Positions 30,243 through 41,021 of a stretch of DNA of 64,000 nucleotides are shown one piece after another. The notes beneath the pieces are model-generated. The model was not told where the DNA came from. It did not search any database and was given only the letters and a program-made list of their open reading frames with translations. This stretch comes from Melanopsichium pennsylvanicum (lineage: Eukaryota > Basidiomycota > Ustilaginomycetes > Ustilaginales). The DNA lies in NCBI GenBank assembly GCA_900208305.1, contig OAPG01000001.1:434001-498000 (forward strand), given 5' to 3'. A program made the position numbers and the translations under genes. Each line of letters opens with the position of its first letter. The stretch's first letter is position 1.

Positions 30243-33200
30243 ATGTCGGAAGCCGCCAAACCTAACGTCAACACTCGCATGCCAAAAGGTGCAAAGCGTC
30301 CCAAGTCTTTACGTGCGTGTCTTGCCTGTCGTAAGCTCAAAGCTAGATGCGAGCCCGCTGCAGGCGCAAAGCCACGCCAAGTCGACCACCCACAATCATC
30401 CACCATCTCTTCTCACATCTGCCATCGATGCAAGACGCTCTGTATCGACTGTCTCTATGAGACGCCCGAAGGTCACGTCATCAAAGCCAAACACACTCAG
30501 CAAGTGAGTCCGATACCTTCTCCTGCACAAGAGCACAAGAAAGCTCCGCGCTATTCGAAACGATCAAGAGCAGATGACCATAACGGTACTCATCCATTCA
30601 CCAACGAGTGAGTCACCGTCTCCCCGCTTGTTCCCCAATCGCAGTGCCATCTGTTATACTCACCTTCTACATCTTCATATATGCACTCCTTCCGTTGCTT
30701 GCAGTCCAGCCATCTTTCTCTCTCCCGCCATCTCGCCCAGTGCTCTCACCCGCTCTATCTATCGAGACATTGAAATTTGCTCCTTAAATACTGTTCCATC
30801 CACCTGCTTGGAGCGCCCCGTCTTGGCTTCCACCGCTTTCTCTAGCCTCATCGGTACCAACCCAACCCTCAAGCGAGATGCTCAACACTACCTTCTCAGT
30901 CAAACAGGCGCTTTCGGTCCAGCCTCGTTACACAGTTGGAAACAAGCGCCACCAGACCTCTGTGCGGGAAAGGCAGCCGCACGCCTCATGTCCGCACAAA
31001 CACATCCAGCGCCATATCCTAGAGAAGAGATCAAATTCCTTAATCGCTTCTTGCAGCCTCACGAGCACCATCTCCGAATCCTCTTTCAGGGTTTATACGG
31101 CGCCTTCTCGCCCTTCCTCTCCACACCCTTTCAAGATTCGCTCTCGCTCGCAACATGCCAGTCGGATGCACAGTGCTTCACGCTCCTCGCCATCTACCTC
31201 GCCGCCTTACCACACATTGAATCGACTCAGCCTATAGGTTCAGCTCGAAAGCCATTGCGCAAAGCAGTCGATGCTTTCTTACGCCGCGCAATTCATAGCC
31301 CGTTAAGTGATCACCTCAACATCTTCGCCTTGCACACTTGCGCCTCCTTCCTCCTACTTCCCGTCGATGGCATGGTGGAGGACCATCGGCCTGTTCCAAC
31401 CCCAGAACAGGAGAACGATGGCTTATTAGAATATTCGCTAGATCTCAATCCAAGGGCTGCGATCATCGTAGCGCTCTCGGTCGCGCAGACGCTCGGATAT
31501 GCTAGCCTCGCTGCAAAGCTGCCATCCATCCGCCAGAGGTTTGAGTCGGAATCGCCTCAAAATCATCATACCAGAGATCCAGCGCGCGATCAATATGCCC
31601 ATGCGGTCTTGTGCACTTTCACTTGGCTTACCTTGCTCCAATTGCGCGTCTCGATCGACGTCGCTGAAGACCGAATCGAATGGGATTCTTTGGCTCAGTT
31701 CGAGCACGACATAACCCGCATCCGCATCGATGCTACGACTTCCGCCCTTCTGCCTCCGCCAACCTTCCTGTCCCCCCGAGAGCAGAGTCGATGTTGCTGG
31801 TCGGCTCAGCGCGCAGAACTCTACACAATTGCTCGCGATCATCGCCACACAAAGCGCGTCGCTGCCGCTTTCACAAAGAAGGAGGCCGAGGAACAGGCCA
31901 TGGGATACAAGAAGGCTCTCGACCAATGGCGCTACAAGTTCAATGAGCAGATGCGAAGTTTGAGTTTTGCATTCCGCAAAGACCCTCGTGGACTCGGCCT
32001 GCACCGCTACTACTCGATCTTTTCCAATGCCGAGGCACAATCGTTGCAGGTATCTATCGGTTCAGTCTATCACAAGGAATTCGTGGCGGATATGCGACAG
32101 CGACTCGCAGAGCCATTCTACACTGAAAATGTGCCTTGGAAGTCGGCTACCACCATCATGCTCGGCCACGAAGAGGATCTGATCACCAAAGCAATTCTGA
32201 TCAACTTTGCGTATACTGATGCTATGCTCAAAGCTTTGGGCTTGCTATCGAGCTTGACTCCCGTCATGCCTCAATTATACGATTTCGTCTCCTACGAGGA
32301 GACAGCAGGGAGCGAGATTCCCTCGCTATGCATCGTAGCCCTGCCCATCTTACAGGCTGGACTTTTCGCCGTTCCCCTGCTAGCCGCAGCTGATTTGCGT
32401 TTGTCGGTAATCGAAACGTGGGGTGCAAGCGCGTCCTACTTCAATCACCACCTCTTACCACTACTTACCAACTGCGTAAAGTCGCTACGTTCCTGTCACG
32501 TTACTGTTAACCTTCCGGGTATCATCAGGATGCCTTTCACCACCGCCAACTCTATCGCAGACTACCTCCAAGGTCCTTTCGAGATTCTCATGCGCAAAGT
32601 CGCGTCCGTCGAGGAGCGTCTGCAGATCTCTCACGTTGAGAGTATTCTGACCAACGCCTTCTTCTTATCCAGCAAGAAGAAGGAGATCGAGACACTAGCA
32701 GAAGAATTAGCCCCCGAGGCTCCCGAGATGGTGCAAGCTATTGCAGACAGTCAAAAGCTAGAGGACGAGATAAGTGCGAGTATGATGGGCTCGTTGCGCG
32801 TTCAGGCGATTCAAGAGATCGAGGATACAGAGTATGCAGTCAAGGTGTTTGGAGCGGACCTGCGCGAGGGGGATGTTCGGCCCATCAAGAAAGCGGCCAA
32901 AAATGCGAGTATTGCTGCTGCAACTACACCAGATGCTCAAGCGTCTCGAAAGGCGAACAGTAATATTAGGTCAGATAGCATGGATAGTGAGCAGACGGGA
33001 AGTCCCTCGAATCTGACCAACTCATCTAAGCAAAGAAATCCCATGCATCGCAGCGTGAGGTCGATTGCAAATGCTTCGCAATTTTCTAGTCCAGGATCGT
33101 CGATTCAGTCTGCTCCCTCTCTGCGTCAAGAGTCGAGAATGCTCTCAAAAGAGGCAGCACAACCGCAAATCAATTTTGAAGGACAAATGCAAGAGCCAAT

Positions 33201-34104
33201 GTATTCTGCCGCACCTGGATATGTTTCACCTCCCATGCAAGCATCACACCCGCAGCAACCAGCATTAACGTATCAGCCAGCCATGCAGCAAACCATAGCG
33301 TCTGATCCACCCTACTCGTCTGTATACTCGGACCGCAACGGCCCACCTCATCTCTACATGCACAACAATAGATTAGCCAACCCTACCTTCCATCAACAGG
33401 ACGTTCCACCTTACGTGCCGTTATCTGCTGCTGAGCATCGCTATGCTCATGCAACGATAGTCGGAAAATATTTTTCAAATGATACTTCGAATGGAGATGC
33501 GTATGGATCATACCGTTCTAATTCGGAAATGATTCAGCCTGAAATTAAGACGCAAGGATCGTCAGGCTACGAGAATTTGCAAAGGCCATATGGCGATGTT
33601 AAGAATGGCTCGGTGGGATGCATCGCTGGCAATCCACATGTTTCAAGCCATTTGGCAGCGACAGGATCAGGGTCAGACGCTTGGTCGCATCCGCAGCACT
33701 CGCAGTATGGAGAACCTCAATACCCGAATGACTCAATCTACGTCGAATTGGCGCAGTCGAAATTGAATTCGTACGTTGACGTCTGTGCTACATCACGACA
33801 AGCCGAGATTGATTCAGCAAGTGGAGCGTACTACCAACGATCACTAGTTGAGCAAAAGAATGCAAGTTATGCAGAGCCACAATATCAAACCATTGATTAT
33901 CGCTCTGAAGAAGCCCAGCAGCCGTTGCAACTAGCATTGGGAGGAAGTGGTACCATGGACGATCACTATTCAACACACGCACAGGCACAGGCACAGGCAC
34001 GGGTACAGGCACAAGGAGATCAGACTATTTGGGACACACGCAACTTTGATAATTCCCAACAACCCCAACACTCACACTACCACCACCACCACTACCGCGG
34101 TTGA
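30243..34104 (+). CDS. Zn2Cys6 fungal transcription factor, two exons
   Basis: Nuclear DNA-binding regulator with unknown targets. Exon 1 is 30243-30607 and exon 2 is 30705-34104; the intron at 30608-30704 begins GTGAGT and ends GCAG. Splicing gives 1254 residues. The zinc cluster is at 26-70: C26-x2-C29-x6-C36, then C60-x2-C63-x6-C70, with Lys/Arg between C29 and C36 (RKLKAR). The loop between C36 and C60 is 23 residues, much longer than usual, and an extra Cys67 lies in the last loop. The middle of exon 2 is helical, resembling the fungal-specific transcription factor middle homology region (WLTLLQLRVSIDVAEDRIEW and following). The C-terminal 350 residues are Gln/Ser/Tyr-rich, contain a short AQAQAQ repeat and end with a His run, as in activation domains. 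Confidence 0.85.
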
Positions 34105-34463
34105 AAGCAGCAGTCACCGTTCACTTTTGAAATCCCACTGTATTTATAAAACCTTCGTAAAGCTTCGCTCACCCCCCCCCCCCACCCCCTCTCTCTCTCT
34201 TTCTCTCTGATTTGGGTCAAGAGTGGGCTCACTTTAAATTTGAACACCAGCCTTTGTAAATCATTGCTCTCGTGCAAAACCATTCCTTTTTCCCATTTTT
34301 TTTTTATTTTTTTTTGTTCGAGTTGATGATCCAAGTCGATTTCGATTTGTACGTTAAAACTTACAGTAAAATTTAGATGAGAAAAAAAAAAGAAAAAATT
34401 CCCCAAACACTGTACTGCCATATTATTATTATTATTTATTTATTTTTAATTTTTTGTTGATGA
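34105..34463. other. low-complexity convergent intergenic region
   Basis: 359 bases. A C-rich run followed by CT repeats (about 34171-34208), T runs (34297-34315), an A run (34382-34391) and TTATTA repeats (34422-34445). No gene seen. Confidence 0.75.
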
Positions 34464-36254
34464 CTACTCTTGCTCCAAAGAGCTATCCTGTTCAATACTA
34501 AGATGGTTGTTCTCCAAACCAAAAAAAGCCTTTATCACTGCATGTAATCCAGGTAAAATACCAAACCTTCCCACAATACCATCCAATCCATCCTCATCCT
34601 CATCCTCATCATCTTGATCTTGATCTGGTAAACCAATCATTCCATCTTGAGCAAGTGCAGTTTTGATCAAATGTTGAAACTCATCTTGAAATCCATCCAA
34701 GAACGTCTGAACAGTTGGATTCAATAACGCTTCTGGAATCCAAGGAATGGCAGTAATGCTTGGTATCGCATGACCAAACCTATTCCACATAATTGCGAAT
34801 CGGATGGTTAGCGAAGCCTTATTCTTATTGGTCAAAATCAAAGACTCTGCTTGTTCCGGTAGAATCAACGATCGAGCCAAACTTTCATCATCGGTACTTG
34901 CGGTTTTTTTACGAAATGTAGAAGATGATGAAGTGGTACCATAGTTCGAATTTGGTGGATGGTAAGGTGCAAAATCCAACCCATTCTCTCTTTCCCAATT
35001 TCGAACGTGATCGCGAACAAGGTCTGTATACGACTCCATAAGAGAGGTAAACAAATTTCGTCGTAACGAAATCAAAGGAATCATTGTGCGCAACATCAAA
35101 AATATCCCTGGTAGATCGTTGCGCTGTACAAGCTTCGAATAGAGTCGATGCCGAGAGTCGAATATTTCACTAAGCCACGTTGGCATGTCCACACGAAGAT
35201 TGTGGATTTGTGGTGAACTCCCAACGATACTAGTAGCAGAAGAAGAAGAAGGCGATGATGATGATGTTGATTCGTGTTCGACAACGTCAAAGTTGATAGT
35301 AACCGTGAACAGCCTTGCCATATTCCCATTTATACGAATATGGCGTGTTCTTCCATTCTCATCACCATCATGTCGACTTGTCCATGGCGAATTGGTTTGG
35401 TCCAACTCTTGCAAGTCAAAATACGTAAAATGCAACAACGATTCCAAAAGCGCATTTGTTCTCTTCTCTCTATCCTTCAAGAAAGCATTTACATTTTTTG
35501 CATGTCGAACTGCACCGACTTCGCCAGCAATCCCTCCTCCTCCTCCTCCTCCTGTCATACCCTTTGACGACGATGATGTCTTGCCGGAATTGTAATCGAG
35601 TAAACGACGATCAATGTCACTTGCACTACCCAACCCTTCCACTCCTACACTCTTACTCGGCACCAAAGAAGCATCAAGCACAGAGTATACTGTCAATCCT
35701 TCCCCCGCTTCATTATCAGCGTCAGCAAAGTTTTCACCATTGCTACTTTTCGCGCTTGCAATGAAACCTACCAGACCATCGCTCGAAGCGGTCAATAGTC
35801 TTGTCAATGCTTCATCATCCATCTTCTTGAGCCGTGATAGCAACACTTGTTTGATCCCATTCGCATCTTTTCCCATTGGATCCATGTATGATAAAGACAA
35901 AGCTGCAGAGCTAGAGGTGGAAGCATATTGCTGTTGATGTTGTTCTTGTTCTTGTTGCTGTTGGAGGAGGAGAAAGGTAGACTTGCTACGACGACGTTCT
36001 CGTTCGGCAGCAATTTGACGTTTGAGATCATGCGTTTCGAGTTCGAGATCTTCGATGCGATCCTCAAGTGTGGCTCGATCGATGGTTGTCGAGGCAAAAG
36101 AAGTGTTGGATCGCGCACTTCCCGGTGTTTCGGGTGGTACACCTCTTCGAGAACGAGGTGTTGATATTGATTGCGACATTGAATCAAGATGATTCAGTGG
36201 TTGAAAGGACGCTAATTCGGTGGCATGTGCTTGTTTCTTACTGTTGCTGCGCAC
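34464..36254 (-). CDS. probable inner-kinetochore protein CENP-P (Ctf19 family)
   Basis: Single exon, 596 residues, or 571 from Met26 at 36179. CENP-P/Ctf19 pairs with CENP-O/Mcm21 in the COMA part of the constitutive centromere-associated network. The case rests on domain order. A coiled coil at about 59-95 (LEDRIEDLELETHDLKRQIA) is followed by a disordered region. A first RWD-like domain has ARLFTVTINFDVVE, then LVQRNDLPGIFLMLRTMIPL and SLRRNLFTSLMESY. A second has SLTIRFAIMWNRFGHAIPS then ITAIPWIPEALL. The end, GRFGILPGLHAVIKAFFGLE, resembles the LLGIEAALESLIK-type end of vertebrate CENP-P. Three acidic or Ser-rich insertions make it larger than the roughly 290-residue human protein. The family call is inferred from these short alignments made by eye. 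Confidence 0.6.
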   Translation of the reverse strand: MRSNSKKQAHATELASFQPLNHLDSMSQSISTPRSRRGVPPETPGSARSNTSFASTTIDRATLEDRIEDLELETHDLKRQIAAERERRRSKSTFLLLQQQQEQEQHQQQYASTSSSAALSLSYMDPMGKDANGIKQVLLSRLKKMDDEALTRLLTASSDGLVGFIASAKSSNGENFADADNEAGEGLTVYSVLDASLVPSKSVGVEGLGSASDIDRRLLDYNSGKTSSSSKGMTGGGGGGGIAGEVGAVRHAKNVNAFLKDREKRTNALLESLLHFTYFDLQELDQTNSPWTSRHDGDENGRTRHIRINGNMARLFTVTINFDVVEHESTSSSSPSSSSATSIVGSSPQIHNLRVDMPTWLSEIFDSRHRLYSKLVQRNDLPGIFLMLRTMIPLISLRRNLFTSLMESYTDLVRDHVRNWERENGLDFAPYHPPNSNYGTTSSSSTFRKKTASTDDESLARSLILPEQAESLILTNKNKASLTIRFAIMWNRFGHAIPSITAIPWIPEALLNPTVQTFLDGFQDEFQHLIKTALAQDGMIGLPDQDQDDEDEDEDGLDGIVGRFGILPGLHAVIKAFFGLENNHLSIEQDSSLEQE

Positions 36255-36862
36255 TCAGAGTATCGTGGAAAGATTCTCCGAGTGTGCGCTCGATCATTTG
36301 ACCCCCAGAGAAGGGTAGTAGTGATGTGAGAGGCGATACGAGAGAGACTAGAGTGATGCGATGTGTCTGGGACGGGTCGAACGAGTGACGGGGCGCAATG
36401 GTCTGGTACCGATGGTATAAAGATTATAAAGAAAGAGGATCAGCTCGGGTATATTGCGTTTAGCGTGATGGAATAGATGATGGTGAAAGCTGATCAAGAT
36501 GTGTCTAGAAGCTGTTTGGGAATGTCGGGGAAATGGCATGATATGGTGGTGTTGTTTGGCCATTTTGGGCTGCAGGGTGGAAATATTCTGCGCAGAGAAG
36601 CGCGTCGCGTCGCTGCTCTCCTCAACACTCCAAATTTGCTGCTGTTGTGCGAGATGCTCGATCTCACACAGTCGAAGAAAAAAGCCCCAATCACTACTGC
36701 CTTGAACGTCGTTTCATGATACGCCCACACTGATGTGCTAAGAGCGTCTCTGCTGTACGCACTGTCTGGCTGATTTGTTTCATTTCGTGAAATGCTGCCC
36801 ACGCTGTTGATATTCAAGTTGCCACATCGGCACAGATAGCAATTCATGTGAAGATTCCAGCT
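36255..36862. other. intergenic region
   Basis: 608 bases between the start of the CENP-P-like gene and the stop of RRP36, both on the minus strand. It probably holds the CENP-P promoter. No gene or repeat was seen. Confidence 0.6.
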
Positions 36863-38248
36863 TCAGAACCTTGATCTCTTGCCGCCATCTGACCCACTCG
36901 CACTGGCAGCACCCCATTCCCTCTTGCGTTTTGGTACGGCAGCATTGCCATCTCGTGCAAAACCAATACCCACTGGCATATCCTTCTTCTCCTTTTGTGC
37001 ATTCTTTCTTCTCCTTCTCTCCAACGCTTTCTTGAGCTGCTTCTTTTCTGCTCCGCTTGCCCTCTTACCGTCATGATTACCGTTTCCTGACAATCTCTCA
37101 TATTTATCCTTGAGCAGCATCTGTTTGATCTCTCGCTGCTTGGGATAGAACGGTGTCAAACCTTTTTCGACTCTCTCTTTGTTGGATGCTTTGATCTTGC
37201 CCTTGACCGCACTTTCTCTTGCTCGCCTCTCTCGCTCTCCGGCCAATCCCTCAGCTCGCCGAAGAGCAGCCTCGACTTTGGCCCTTTCCTCACGAATGGC
37301 CAGAGCAGCTTCACTCTTCGCTTTCGGTCCTGCTTGATGATGTTCTTGCTTCTTGAGCTTGGCGAGCGTCTTCTTCAAGGTTGACAGTTCGTCCTTGAAC
37401 ATTTCAGGAAGGAAGCTGTATGATTTGGAGAAGAGATCTTTGTTGACGGATCCCGATAACGACTCGAACCGGGGATCGCGGATGTGAGTGGTGCTGGGGG
37501 TTTCGACAACAGAGCGACGGCGTGACACTGGTCGCTTGGACGAAATTTCGGTCGGAGCATTCTTGTTTATACGTTTGGCCAAATCTTTTCGTTCCTTGTC
37601 TCTACGTCGCTCTTGGCGAGGCTGGCGAGATTCTGCCCCAGCACCGCCATTCGAGGTGTCTCTGGACGTGAACGAACCGCCAGAAAGTTGCCGAAGTCGG
37701 TCTCGAACTTCAGCTCGTTTTGCTTCCAGCGTTTCTTCCGAGCTGTGAAAGTTGGTGCGCTGAGGCTGCTTCCCAGCTTTGGCAAGCGCTAAACGTTTTC
37801 GATCGTGTTCAAACTCATCCTCTTCCAAATCAGAGATATCAACTTGGTCGTCCTCATCGTCAGAGCCTGAAGATGCATCAAGCTGCTGACGAGCCTTGAT
37901 CAGGGCTGAAAATGGAAGCTTCTTGATCTGCTGTTGTAGGCCATTTTGATGCTGATCTGAACTCTCGTCACTGCTATATGCTTCGGAAACAGACTCTTGC
38001 TCGTCTTCAGAGTCGATTTGTTCAGAATCATCATGTTCGTCCTCCGAGTCATGCATGAACTGAGCGTATTTGGGTCTCTCTTCTTCCTCCTCTTGGGCAA
38101 ATTCAGGATCAGAGGCAATATCGGAGCCTTCGAGGTCAGATGCAGAGGGGAAGTCGAGGGAGCCGGCGTTGGAAGCTTGATCTTCTGAGTGCTGCTCAAA
38201 GACTGAAGCAGGTTTTTGGGGCTTGATTTTGGGTTTTCCTGTCGCCAT
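36863..38248 (-). CDS. RRP36: rRNA biogenesis protein Rrp36
   Basis: Rrp36 is a nucleolar SSU-processome factor needed for early cleavages of pre-rRNA. The single exon encodes 461 residues; yeast Rrp36 has 300. The N-terminal half is acidic and Ser-rich (about 40-160). The conserved part includes SKRPVSRRR, then RDPRFESLSGSVNKDLFSKS and YSFLPEMFKDELSTLKKTL. Near the C-terminus are EKGLTPFYPKQREIKQMLLK and YERLSG, the family's most conserved block, followed by a Lys/Arg-rich helix (KKQLKKALERRRRKNAQKEK). The basic tail is consistent with nucleolar RNA contacts. It is head-to-head with UTP7, another SSU-processome gene, so the pair may share control. Confidence 0.93.
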   Translation of the reverse strand: MATGKPKIKPQKPASVFEQHSEDQASNAGSLDFPSASDLEGSDIASDPEFAQEEEEERPKYAQFMHDSEDEHDDSEQIDSEDEQESVSEAYSSDESSDQHQNGLQQQIKKLPFSALIKARQQLDASSGSDDEDDQVDISDLEEDEFEHDRKRLALAKAGKQPQRTNFHSSEETLEAKRAEVRDRLRQLSGGSFTSRDTSNGGAGAESRQPRQERRRDKERKDLAKRINKNAPTEISSKRPVSRRRSVVETPSTTHIRDPRFESLSGSVNKDLFSKSYSFLPEMFKDELSTLKKTLAKLKKQEHHQAGPKAKSEAALAIREERAKVEAALRRAEGLAGERERRARESAVKGKIKASNKERVEKGLTPFYPKQREIKQMLLKDKYERLSGNGNHDGKRASGAEKKQLKKALERRRRKNAQKEKKDMPVGIGFARDGNAAVPKRKREWGAASASGSDGGKRSRF

Positions 38249-38878
38249 AATTATTGAGGTATGATGCTGCTCAGATGCGAATGTAAGGCAGCGATGGGTT
38301 CGATCGATGTGTATGATGATATACGAACGGGAGGATGGAAGTTACAGCCTTTTGAAGCAAATAAGGAACAGCTGCACCAACTTTTATGAATTCATTTGAA
38401 ATGGTGCAGTAGAGTAAATTATAAAGTAAATTATAATAACTTAGCGGAGGTTACTGTATGGTTTTGTATTCAGCCGTCATAATTATGAATACGAAAATTG
38501 GCAGGAGTTCAGGGTTCAGTGAATTGATATAAATAATTTTTTTTTCTTCTTCTCTCTTGAGAGTGTTGCTTTTGAGCCTTTTTTTGACGTGACCCAATCC
38601 AAGATTGAAACCATTTGCTCACCATCCATTCATCATTAACATAAAGCTGCTTGTTCCTCCTTGCATCTCCACCACCGTACTCACCCGTCGCATTACGGCC
38701 AATCTTACTCACACTCTCCCTTTACTATCGGTATCAAGTTTAACTCAGCAGCACCGCATCGGACAAGCTTCACATATCAACTACCGTCGAATAAGCAACG
38801 TACAACAGGTTCAAACACCACCGTCACCGACTTGACTGGCAGTGCCATCAAGTGGTCCTTTGCTGCTTACTTAACATC
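38249..38878. promoter_or_regulatory. divergent promoter region, RRP36 and UTP7
   Basis: 630 bases between two ribosome-biogenesis genes that face apart. It contains AT-rich sequence (38400-38560) with a T run at 38538-38545. No specific ribosome-biogenesis element was recognised. Confidence 0.5.
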
Positions 38879-40798
38879 ATGGAAGCTGGGCCATCAAAAC
38901 CACGCAAAGGCTCGCAAAAAGCCACCGAAAACAAACCCTTTCACTCCAAAGAAGCACTCGACAAGCAATCCCATTCCATTTCCACCGCTACATCACTTCC
39001 ACGCTCTATTGCCCGCAGTGCTCCCTCTTCCCTTGTAGATACTCCCCTTCCCAACTCAGTCAAAAACATCAAGGACAAGAAGCTCAAAAGCAAACTCACC
39101 CATCAGCATCTCTCTGCCAAACGTGCTGCCGAATCGGCTCGTCTTGCCAATGAATACCTCAATACTTCAGCTCCCGGTGAGGATGCCGGTATGATCGAGA
39201 CAGAGGGAGAGCTCGAGCGCACTTTCAAGGTTACTCAAACTCAAATCCGTGACAACGTCGGAATTGACACTGCTACCAAAGGCTTCGACCTCAAATTAGA
39301 CGGTGGCAAGCAAGGCGTTGGTCTCGGTCCTTATCGTTGCGATTATACTCGCAACGGTCGACATCTTGTTATCGGAGGGCGTAAAGGTCATTTGGCGGCA
39401 TTCGATTGGCAGACGGGAAAGCTCAGTTGCGAGATTCAAGTGCGAGAAACCGTAAGAGATGTCAAGTGGTTGCACAGCAATTCCTTCTTCGCCGCAGCCC
39501 AGAAAAAGTACGTTTACATCTACGACGATGCTGGAATCGAGATTCACAAACTCAAACAACACACCGATGTGAATCGACTCGAGTTCCTTCCCTACCACTT
39601 CTTGCTTGCCAGTGTTGGCGCGACTGGATGGCTAAAATATCAAGACACGTCTACGGGCACACTCATCTCTCAGCACAGGACAGGCTTGGGCAACTGTAAT
39701 ACCATGACTCAGAACCCTTTGACTGCGGTGTTGCATTTGGGACATACGAATGGTACTGTGACCATGTGGACTCCAAATCTCTCTACACCTGCCGTCAAGC
39801 TTTTGGCACATCGCGGGCCGGTGACTGGCATCAGCATTGATTCGCGCAATGGTGCGAGGGAAATGGCAACGTGCGGTATGGATGGCACTATCAAAGTGTG
39901 GGACATGCGTATGCTTGGCAAAGGACCTCGGCGGGAATGGCAAGCACGTCGTCCAGCTTCCGATCTCCAATACTCGCAACGTGGTCTTCTTGGAGTAGCA
40001 TGGGGACCCCACGTCAGCGTTTACGATACCAACAAAGCCCTAGGTAATGCACCGCCAGGACCGTACATCACCCAAGGATTCCCCAAATCAGAACCGCTTC
40101 AAGTCAAGTTTTGCCCCTTTGAAGACGTTGTCGGCGTAGCACACTCTGCTGGCTTCACTTCGCTCCTGGTTCCCGGTGCAGGTGAACCCAACTTTGACAG
40201 TTCCGAATTGGATCCGTTTGAAACTCGAACGGCTCGTCGTGAACGCGAAGTGCATCAACTGCTCGATAAGATTTCGCCCGATCTCATCTCGATTGATCAA
40301 TCCATTCTCGGATCCGTCCATGTGGCAGAGACCAACGTCAGTGCGGCTGAACAGGATCGTATCCTTCGCGAGATTGCAAGACGCGATCCGAACGCCGTGG
40401 CGAAAAGTGCGGATGGTCGGGCGTATAGTCAACTTTCTCGAATCGAAAGAATGAAATTGGACGATCCAGACGCATCACCTTTCAAAGATGATGAAGAATT
40501 TGAACAGAGTGTGGCGACAGGATCATTGGCCGCAACCATTGCAGCGCACGAGGCACCGAAGGCAGGACAAGCGAACAAGAAAGAGAAGAACAGGATGAGG
40601 GGTAAGAACAAGGCTCTAAGCAGATATTTGAGGAAGAAGAGGGAAAATGTGATTGATCCGAATCGAATTGCTGTTAAGGCTAGGATGGATAAGATGAGAA
40701 AAGAGGAACAGGCGGAGAGGAAGCGTAGGAATGCAGCGGGTATTCAACATGATGATGACAATTTTAGTGCTTTGGATATGTTTAAAAAGCGAACATGA
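38879..40798 (+). CDS. UTP7: U3 snoRNP protein Utp7 (WDR46/BING4)
   Basis: Utp7 is a WD40 component of the SSU processome in the nucleolus. The single exon encodes 639 residues from the ATG at 38879 (MEAGPSKPRKGSQK); the frame continues upstream only to a GTG. A basic leader includes LTHQHLSAKRAAESARLANEY. The propeller follows, with YRCDYTRNGRHLVIGGRKGH, VRDVKWLHSNSFFAAAQKKY, TNGTVTMWTPN and EMATCGMDGTIKVWDMR. The BING4 C-terminal domain comes next (VKFCPFEDVVGVAHSAGF, ELDPFETRTARREREVHQLL). The Lys/Arg-rich end includes RMRGKNKALSRYLRKKR and finishes FSALDMFKKRT, the usual Utp7 ending. It lies beside RRP36, which acts in the same particle. Confidence 0.94.
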   Translation: MEAGPSKPRKGSQKATENKPFHSKEALDKQSHSISTATSLPRSIARSAPSSLVDTPLPNSVKNIKDKKLKSKLTHQHLSAKRAAESARLANEYLNTSAPGEDAGMIETEGELERTFKVTQTQIRDNVGIDTATKGFDLKLDGGKQGVGLGPYRCDYTRNGRHLVIGGRKGHLAAFDWQTGKLSCEIQVRETVRDVKWLHSNSFFAAAQKKYVYIYDDAGIEIHKLKQHTDVNRLEFLPYHFLLASVGATGWLKYQDTSTGTLISQHRTGLGNCNTMTQNPLTAVLHLGHTNGTVTMWTPNLSTPAVKLLAHRGPVTGISIDSRNGAREMATCGMDGTIKVWDMRMLGKGPRREWQARRPASDLQYSQRGLLGVAWGPHVSVYDTNKALGNAPPGPYITQGFPKSEPLQVKFCPFEDVVGVAHSAGFTSLLVPGAGEPNFDSSELDPFETRTARREREVHQLLDKISPDLISIDQSILGSVHVAETNVSAAEQDRILREIARRDPNAVAKSADGRAYSQLSRIERMKLDDPDASPFKDDEEFEQSVATGSLAATIAAHEAPKAGQANKKEKNRMRGKNKALSRYLRKKRENVIDPNRIAVKARMDKMRKEEQAERKRRNAAGIQHDDDNFSALDMFKKRT

Positions 40799-41021
40799 AC
40801 TCAAAATCCAATAATACGGGGGTTCCTCAATTAGCAATTGTAACCATCATATCTATCAAATCGAATCGACGCTGTGACCGTCGCTGAGGAGACTGCATCT
40901 AGTCCTTTGCTGTCACACATGTGTAATGATTGCATTGATTTCCCACTTATTTTCTCGCTAACCACAATTTGAAAAGAAAAATTAAGATTTCGAAGCTCAA
41001 GTTTACGCAATATATGGTAAA

